Below, in pieces: positions 1 through 6,300 of a stretch of 9,099 bases of DNA (positions within the stretch are counted from its first letter, which is position 1; each line of letters opens with the position of its first letter). The stretch comes from Deltaproteobacteria bacterium (GTDB taxonomy: Bacteria; Desulfobacterota; Binatia; Binatales; Binataceae). The notes below the pieces were generated by a model, which did no database searches, had not been told where the DNA came from, and saw nothing but the letters and a program-made list of their open reading frames with translations. Made by a program: the position numbers and the translations under genes. Location: assembly GCA_021786815.1 (NCBI GenBank), contig JAJYMR010000181.1:1-9099 (forward strand). The letters run 5' to 3'.

Positions 1-26
1 AGCAGGGGTAACTGCCGAATTTAGGT

Positions 27-254
27 TCATTGGCTGCGATGAAATGACATCATCCGACCCTGATCGCTCATTTGCATATTTCCACTAGCGGCTAGATCGT
101 CGGCTATACCCCACTTTGCTGACACCGGGGGGGGCAGGAAGGGGCTTAGCTGTTCGAGTTTCTCCAGCAGCTCGTCGAAGGTCAAAGAAGGATTCATCGC
201 CTGTATGGTATGGATCCATGACCTCTGGTAAACCCAACGCCAGTCACGTCCCAT
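27..254 (-). CDS. Hypothetical 75-aa protein downstream of the helicase
   Basis: I do not recognise this protein. It starts with ATG 20 bp after the helicase stop codon, so it could be the last gene of the same transcript. An in-frame TGA at 261-263 lies just upstream, so this ATG is the only possible standard start. No Shine-Dalgarno sequence is visible in the 20-bp gap, which weakens the call. The N-terminal third is rich in Trp and Arg. Residues about 23-38 (LTFDELLEKLEQLSPF) look like a short acidic, amphipathic helix, followed by a Pro-Pro-Pro turn encoded by a run of eight C. The tail is Met-rich and polar. There is no signal peptide, membrane segment or catalytic motif. Alternatives are a remnant of a longer gene or a chance open frame. 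Codon usage looks reasonable, but the length is too short to be decisive. Confidence 0.4.
   Translation of the reverse strand: MGRDWRWVYQRSWIHTIQAMNPSLTFDELLEKLEQLSPFLPPPVSAKWGIADDLAASGNMQMSDQGRMMSFHRSQ
127..134 (-). repeat. Homopolymer of eight C inside the 75-aa ORF
   Basis: The plus strand reads eight consecutive G, so the coding strand has C8, encoding Pro codons around residues 41-43 of the 75-aa ORF. Gaining or losing one base puts translation into frames that meet stop codons within about 15 codons, so slippage here would shorten the product. This could be a phase-variable tract or simply a place where sequencing errors occur. Confidence 0.85.
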
Positions 255-274
255 TCGTGATCAAAGCGTTATTC

Positions 275-2974
275 CTATTCGTTAACCGGCGTGAGGCCAC
301 GTCGGTTCGCGAGAAGATCGGTGTCCTTTGAATTGGTGCTGTGGTGGAGGCGCTGCAGAACTTTCTGCTGCGCCTCGGGCGTCCAGAAGATCCGCAGGCG
401 CTCGCGTGCCCGAGTTACGGCTGTGTAGAAGATGCTGTGTGTGATGTCATCCTCATTGGCGTCGGTGATTACAATCTTGACGGAGTCATACTCGAGGCCC
501 TGCGCCTTGTGTATCGACACGGCGTAGGCTACTTGGAACGGTACTGTTGTGTTCAGCGAGTCGTCATCCTCGTCGCTTGTGTCGTAGTCGTAGACCGTAA
601 AGCGAACGGTCGAGCCTTCAATCCATTTTAGTTCATTACCGTCCACATCTAATTCGCTGAGTGATCGATCAAGCTCGACATCGAACTGGATCCAACCGTT
701 ATCGTGCGCGATGTCGACGATTCGACCCTTCAGGTTGTTGTAGATCACCGGCCGGAACCGCTCGGTCTCGTTGAAGAGGACAGGATCACCGATCTTGTAA
801 GTGGAGACCCGCCAGGTGGTACCTGCACAGGGATTGCTACTTTGCAGAAAACGGTTGATGTTATTGATGCCATAGAGGCCATCGTAGTTTAGGCACAGGA
901 TAATCTCATCCTGTCCATGGGTAACGAATAGCGCCTTGTCGAGCACGGTCGAGTACCCGTTGCGGGCTATGACCTCGGTGAGGTCATTGTCGATAGTTCG
1001 AACCTTGTTCCAGAAACCCAGGAGTGTGCCATTCTTGGTCCTGAAAGGCGTCGTCAACTCGAAGATCGACGTGCTGGGGATAAACGAGCGGATGATGCTG
1101 AACCAGTTGCCGAACTGGATCGACTCAATCTGGTAGACGTCGCCGACGAGTACGAGCAGCTTGAAGGAGGTCTTCTCCAGCACCTTGATCAGGTCAGCGT
1201 TGCTGACCGTACTGCACTCATCGATTACAAGGAGATCGTACTCTGGACCGGTGGCACTCTTGTGAATCTGGCTGCTAATCGTCTGGAAGTCCGAATTCTG
1301 CGCGGTTACTTTGCGCTTGAGGTTATCGATCGCTGGGTTGGTGTGCGCGAGGAAGAGTTTCTCTTTGTTGTTGAAGTAGTGCGCGATTTGATCAACCATC
1401 GTTGATTTGCCAGTTCCGGCCGCACCGTAAATCAAGGCCACGCGTGACCGGCTGAACAACAGTTTCAGCGCATCCCTCTTGACCGGGTCATCAATGCTAC
1501 GAGATGTTTCATTGAGCCACCGATCGACGGCTTGCGTGTAGCCGGCAATCCCCGACGATGCATACTCCTGAAGTTTCTCGACAATGGAGACAGTGTCGTT
1601 TTCATACCCATAGATGAAGATGTGCTCCTTGTCGAACACCAGCCGACGCTCCGTATGCGTGTAGTAGAGCTTGCCGTTATACGTGGAGATCAAGTCGTTG
1701 ATGTCTCCGAACTCTTCGAGGTCGACCACGGGTGTGTAGAGGATTCCGTGACGCTCTACGTTGTTCTTCACGCGTCGAGCGAGCAATTCGTGGTTCCGGC
1801 CGGTCACATCAAGGCTTTCGACGAGGTCCCAGTAGCGCGGGTTATGCCTCATCGGTGAGCTACAGAACGGCATGGTGTCAAATGGGATGCAGCCGTATCC
1901 TAGGTTCAGGTCAGACAGACGGTTGCACTTGTCCCTGCTGTACTGGGACTTCAATACTTGGTTTTGCATCCGCAGCATGAGGTAACGGAGGACGTTATAG
2001 CCCGGCGCCGCTGATCGCACTATGCGGCGTGCTTTATCGAGCACTGGGAAGATTTGCGGTTTGTTGACTCCCGCCGTTCCCGTGACCTTGCTCGCTTCGT
2101 ATTGATCGTCGGGCATGTCGATAAGATCGAGCAGGCTGCCGGAGCCAACCGTGAGCTCGTTCATCAAATAGCGATACTCCGTGGAGCCGACGTTGGTCTC
2201 GAGGGTAATGCCCAGAAGACGTGCGAAGTTGTTGAACTCGCAGGGGCGGATTGAAACCTCCCAGTTGCGGATAATCATGATTGGCATCGTCTGGTCGAGG
2301 ACGTCGATCGAGTCAGGCTGGAGCGTTAGCATGGCCGAGTACTTGTCGGTCATGTCGATACTGGTGAAGGCGATGATGCGATCAAACTTGCTGACTTTGT
2401 TGACGGCTCGGTAGAAGGTTACTTCGTAGTAGATGCGCCCACGAACAAAGAACGGTCGTGTCTTGTGGATGTAGTAGCGATTCCGCGCCACGCTATCTGC
2501 CTTTATTAAAGGCAGCGCCTCAATCCGGGCCGCGATTTTATCGTGGTACTCCTGCAACGACGGGTCGAGATCAATCGGGAATGACTCGAGGTTGATGAGC
2601 ACATTGATTCCGTAGCTGTCCTTGAGCAGAGTGCGGATGCGCAGGAGGTACTCGTAGTACTTGAGCATCAGACGCTCGGAGGCGTCACCGTCCATGGTGT
2701 AGTGCGAGGCGCTCGCTTCGAGGAGCTTGTGGAACCTACTCAGGAAGCGGTACTGGCCCTTGCCCTTGATGAAGGCAAGCGCGAGCCTGATCGCTGGGTA
2801 GTTGTACTCGGCCTCGGATGAACCCAGATGGAGACGAACTGCAATTCCTTCGACTAGGTTTCGAAGCTGTGAAAGAACGTTCTGGGAAAGCAATGCCCGC
2901 TGGTCAGTGAGCGATTCGATATTCCGACGGATCGCCTCATCAGCGCTCTGAATCTGCTCTCTAACCGTAGTCAT
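275..2974 (-). CDS. Superfamily 1 RecD/UvrD-type helicase with a long unassigned N-terminal region (899 aa)
   Basis: This is a cytoplasmic ATP-dependent DNA (or RNA) helicase/translocase, judged by a complete SF1 motif set in the C-terminal 400 residues: Walker A GAAGTGKST (517-525), motif Ia around LAHTNPAIDN (542-551), Walker B VIDECS (583-588), motif III GDVYQIESI (611-619), motif IV PFRT (643-646), motif V SIHKAQGLEYDSV (820-832) and motif VI FYTAVTRARERL (849-860) with its arginine finger. The closing arrangement resembles the UvrD_C_2 fold of RecD-like enzymes. A strongly acidic loop (DEDDD, 801-805) sits before motif V. Residues 1-500 show no family I can name. They include a Cys-containing stretch (C350, C362, C371) and a SSPMRHNP segment (372-379). 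An in-frame TGA ends 6 bp upstream of the ATG, so the start cannot lie further upstream; no good ribosome-binding site is visible. GC is visibly lower than in the STAND gene. The role is inferred: such helicases are frequent in defence and mobile regions, but general repair is possible. Confidence 0.92.
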   Translation of the reverse strand: MTTVREQIQSADEAIRRNIESLTDQRALLSQNVLSQLRNLVEGIAVRLHLGSSEAEYNYPAIRLALAFIKGKGQYRFLSRFHKLLEASASHYTMDGDASERLMLKYYEYLLRIRTLLKDSYGINVLINLESFPIDLDPSLQEYHDKIAARIEALPLIKADSVARNRYYIHKTRPFFVRGRIYYEVTFYRAVNKVSKFDRIIAFTSIDMTDKYSAMLTLQPDSIDVLDQTMPIMIIRNWEVSIRPCEFNNFARLLGITLETNVGSTEYRYLMNELTVGSGSLLDLIDMPDDQYEASKVTGTAGVNKPQIFPVLDKARRIVRSAAPGYNVLRYLMLRMQNQVLKSQYSRDKCNRLSDLNLGYGCIPFDTMPFCSSPMRHNPRYWDLVESLDVTGRNHELLARRVKNNVERHGILYTPVVDLEEFGDINDLISTYNGKLYYTHTERRLVFDKEHIFIYGYENDTVSIVEKLQEYASSGIAGYTQAVDRWLNETSRSIDDPVKRDALKLLFSRSRVALIYGAAGTGKSTMVDQIAHYFNNKEKLFLAHTNPAIDNLKRKVTAQNSDFQTISSQIHKSATGPEYDLLVIDECSTVSNADLIKVLEKTSFKLLVLVGDVYQIESIQFGNWFSIIRSFIPSTSIFELTTPFRTKNGTLLGFWNKVRTIDNDLTEVIARNGYSTVLDKALFVTHGQDEIILCLNYDGLYGINNINRFLQSSNPCAGTTWRVSTYKIGDPVLFNETERFRPVIYNNLKGRIVDIAHDNGWIQFDVELDRSLSELDVDGNELKWIEGSTVRFTVYDYDTSDEDDDSLNTTVPFQVAYAVSIHKAQGLEYDSVKIVITDANEDDITHSIFYTAVTRARERLRIFWTPEAQQKVLQRLHHSTNSKDTDLLANRRGLTPVNE
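2497..2515. repeat. Perfect short inverted repeat inside the helicase gene
   Basis: CTGCCTTT and AAAGGCAG form a perfect 8-bp stem with a 3-base loop. It encodes roughly residues 154-159 of the helicase (LPLIKA region). Neither strand follows it with a T run, so it is not an intrinsic terminator. It is probably a coincidence of coding sequence, though it could form an mRNA hairpin early in the transcript. Confidence 0.6.
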
Positions 2975-2977
2975 CGA

Positions 2978-3052
2978 CTGTCAAATTTCGCTTGATTAGA
3001 GAAAGTCATGGGCGCCTGCATGGTTACGCTATCACAAACGGTCATTTGACAG
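2978..3052. repeat. 9-bp inverted repeat upstream of the helicase start
   Basis: CTGTCAAAT at 2978-2986 and ATTTGACAG at 3044-3052 are perfect reverse complements, 57 bp apart. The inner arm lies 3 bp before the helicase ATG. On the minus strand this arm reads TTTGACAG and contains a -35-like TTGACA, but it is too close to the ATG to drive this gene, and no -10 box follows at the right distance. It could be a paired operator for a looping regulator, or chance. Confidence 0.35.
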
Positions 3053-3078
3053 ACTTGGCTGAACAAACCAGTATGGCC

Positions 3079-3134
3079 GCTCCTGGACGATAATAGCCCT
3101 TCCCAAACTGTATGTGAAGGTCCGCTTCCGCTGC
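3079..3134 (+). repeat. Dispersed intergenic repeat, copy A
   Basis: Aligned by eye to 8921-8977 in the same orientation: about 43 of 56 positions agree with one single-base gap. The best conserved core is 3116-3134, GAAGGtCCGCTTCCGCTGC, which differs from copy B by one base in 19. The two copies flank the STAND gene. The divergence suggests an old repeat family rather than a recent target-site duplication. Confidence 0.6.
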
Positions 3135-3338
3135 GGAACGGTGGAACGGACGCTGGGTGGCCGGCTTACGAGCCACAATCCTGCCCAAAGCCTGGGCGAT
3201 ATCGGGCGACCCCTCGGCAATCGGTAGCTGTCGCTGTTCCGCCTCATTGCGGGCGGCGCTCCGAGCGCATGGCGTAAATGGTTGAGACAGCGCACGGCGA
3301 GTCTTTCAGCCAGTTCCTCGGCAAAAAATTTGGGAGCG

Positions 3339-6300
3339 TCAGGCGGCCGGCGTCACGAAATCGTCCCGCATCCTGAACGCGGCGGAAGAACCGCTCTCGA
3401 CAAGAACATCGAGCACATACAGGATCGCCTCCCGCAGGGCCGGATCGCGCTTGAGTTCCAGAGGCCGTGCGTAGACATGCCGTTGGAGAAGAACTTCGAG
3501 CATGAAGACGGTGTTGGACTCGCGCAGCATGTCGGCGGGATTTCCGCGCCTGATCGCGTTCGCGATGCGCACAAAGGCAGCGGGCATGGAACGCTCGCCG
3601 ATGTGGTAAAGGAAACGGACGTAACTGTCCAGCACGATCCAGACCGGCGGTAGCGCGTCGAAGAGCGCGTCGACATTGTGGGCATAGTCTTCCAGGCTCC
3701 GCCAGTGCCGCACGTTGCCCTTCCACCACGCAGTCAGGAAGATCGTCGACAGCACCTCGCTGCCGTGCGGATGCTCCCTGTTCAAGTGCGCGAGCCACTT
3801 GGCGCGCTTGACCTGCTCGGCAAACAGGTTCCACAGGAACCAGTAGTGCGGTGTGTTGGGATTGCTGTCCTCGCTGGTCGTGAACCCCTGGATGACGTTG
3901 TGGACCTCGCGCGGATGCCGGTCGACAGCGTCGAGCATCGGCTGGAGGACTTGCTCGGCATCGGCGTCTGACGCCCGCATCGCAAATTGCTGAATGCGGT
4001 CGGATATCGCCTGCTCCCTGTGAAAGTTCCTATCGCGCCGGTCGGGAGAACGATCATGCTCACGGTTCCAGCACTCCACCAGGTCTTCGCTGGCGCGTCG
4101 GTGTGCGGCCACCGCCAGAGGCTCATTGGGCACCTGGCCGAGGATCGCGAGCACCTTCGCGTTCGCCTCGGCTCCGAATATCTCAGTGATGTCGAACCTG
4201 ACGTGCGCATCTGCGGCGATTTCCCCCTCGATCCAGAACCGCTGGCGGACGTCTTCAGCCGCGGCGGCGGAGATCGAGTCCGGTGTGCGCCGCTTGTCGT
4301 AGCGCTTCTTCTCGGCGTTCCAGTTGCGATCGGCAAGCGCGGCCTCGGTCGCGATGGCGTTGACGGCGCGCAGGGCAAGGGCGGGGTTCGCGGCCCAGAA
4401 CTTGTTGTCTATGCCCCAGGTGGCGTACCAGCGGACCTCGTCGATCGGATGGGTCACTGCTGCAATAAAGGCCTGGCGCACGCGTGGAGTCTGGGTTTCT
4501 GTCAGGGTCTTGGAGAGCAACAGCGGCACGACGAAAGCACACGGACGATCCGCAAGCATCGAGAACCGCTGTACGCGGTCGATGGTTCCCCACTGGTCCG
4601 CGTGCCTGGAGATTTCGGAGCAGATGACATCGATGCACCACTCCTTCTCTTCCGGCAACATCTCGTCCCAGTGATCGCGGACGCAGACGGCGGCCACAAA
4701 TCCCGGAGCGTTGCGGCTGTTGTCCGGATGTTCCGCGGTGCGGTCCATGCCCTTGGCACTTGCCAGCTTCTCCCGCCACCACGCAGGGTCGGCAGAACCG
4801 GCCTCGCGCTGGAAGGTCTGGAGGCCCCACATGTAAACTCCCAGCCGGGCATTCATTTCGCCCAGGCGCTTCGTGCTTTCGTCAATGAGTTGCTGCAATT
4901 CTGGAGCGGGAGGCTTGGGTTCGAGGCGGATGTAGTTCTTCGGAGGCGCCTCGCCGTCCCTCGCCGATGTCTCGTCCGCTGCTGGCTGGGTATCGGCCAC
5001 GTCGTACTGCCGAAAGTCCATCCGATGAAGGGCAAGCTGCCATGTGAGGTCCCGCTTGTTGCGCTTGTCCGGGGCGGGCAGTGCCGCGATGTAGCGGTCG
5101 ATGATGGCGTGAACCCGCGGGGCCAGAGAGCCCAGTTGCAGGTTTGCGATGGCCGCTTCGAGGTCATGCTTGCGGTGTGGCAGCGCGTTCGACTTCTCCC
5201 GCTCCTCTTCGTAGATCTTGTTTTCGGCGCGGAGGGACGGAAACAATCCCGTGAGGCTCGAAGTCTGGCGCTCGTCGGCCATGCGGCTGCGGTCGATCTC
5301 GATGTAGTCCTGCACCGACAGCAGCACCAGAAGGGCCTCGCCTGACCGGTGAGGATGAGCGGTCGCCACGCTTGCGACGACGGCTGCGAGCGCGGCGGAA
5401 TCGCTGCGCCGGAGGATTTCGAGGAGCACGGCGTCGAGCCCCTCGGGATGGGACTTGGCGTAATCGAGCAGCCATTTCTCGAAGGCCGTCAGCAGCGACT
5501 GGAGCACATAAGGCCCGACGGCCATACCGCGGTACAGGCCCCAGAGGCGCGGGTTCACCCACTGCTTGCGCGTCGTCCCGCCTTCGAACGTGAGCTCGAC
5601 TTCCCAGGCGGGTTCGAGGCGGCCGCCAAGACGCGGATGCGCGTACCACTCGGCACTGTGATTGAAGACCTGGATCAGGAACTCAAGCCCCTTTCTCGGG
5701 TGGTGCGTGAGCAGGTTGATCCACGGACCGCGGAAGGCACTGGCAGGGGAAAAATCGTGGCGCAGGTTTTCCTTGATACCGAAGTAAAGGTCAACGTCGA
5801 TCGACGAGCGGCCGTAGGGTTCCTCGCGCAGATACTCCTCCGTCGCGAGGAAGGTATCGAGTGCGACGGAGATCAACAGGTCCGGCAGGTCGCGCGACGC
5901 TGGCGCGCCGTCGAGGCCCGCAAGAAGGATGTCCCGGAAGTCTTCGGCGACGGGATCGCGGTGGCGTTCCTCCCTGATCTGCCCGCGCAGAACGGCTTCG
6001 AAGCGCGCGGGGTCGGCCTTCGGGATCTTCGCAATCACCTTCAGAATGCGTTTTCGCGCATCGCCTCCCCTGTAGTGGTCAAAGCGTGGGAGGAGCCAAT
6101 GGGCAATGCCGGAGACATGTTCGGGCCCGTCGATGTCCGGTGCCCACCAACTGACGCCGCGCACGGCATCCTCGATCAATGCGAGAAGCAGCGGTGCGTC
6201 TTCCGGTCCGAATCTGCCGATGTTGCGGTGGACCAGTCCCACGACTGTTGCCCAGACCGCGCCGTCCGGCACGCTCAGGATGGAGCTGTGGCCGCGCACG

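Larger units (their letters stand above)
2975..3338. other. 364-bp gap between the STAND gene and the helicase gene
   Basis: No gene is convincing here. The stretch holds a 9-bp inverted repeat next to the helicase start, one copy of a dispersed ~56-bp repeat, and a palindrome TTCCGCTGCGGAA at 3126-3138. One minus-strand frame stays open from 3352 to 3032 and looks protein-like near the STAND stop codon, but it has no credible start. I see no stem-loop plus T-run terminator after the STAND gene: the T6 at 3323-3328 has no GC-rich stem before it. I see no convincing promoter for the helicase. Its leader must lie here if it is transcribed separately. Confidence 0.6.

Noticed and set aside
3323..3331. 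T6 on the minus strand just after the STAND stop, as a terminator
   Set aside because: No GC-rich stem-loop precedes it, so it does not meet the pattern of an intrinsic terminator.
3244..3834. Minus-strand 196-codon frame overlapping the 3' end of the STAND gene
   Set aside because: It is an Arg/Ala-rich shadow in another frame of the STAND gene, with no domain. The STAND frame continues intact to a normal end.
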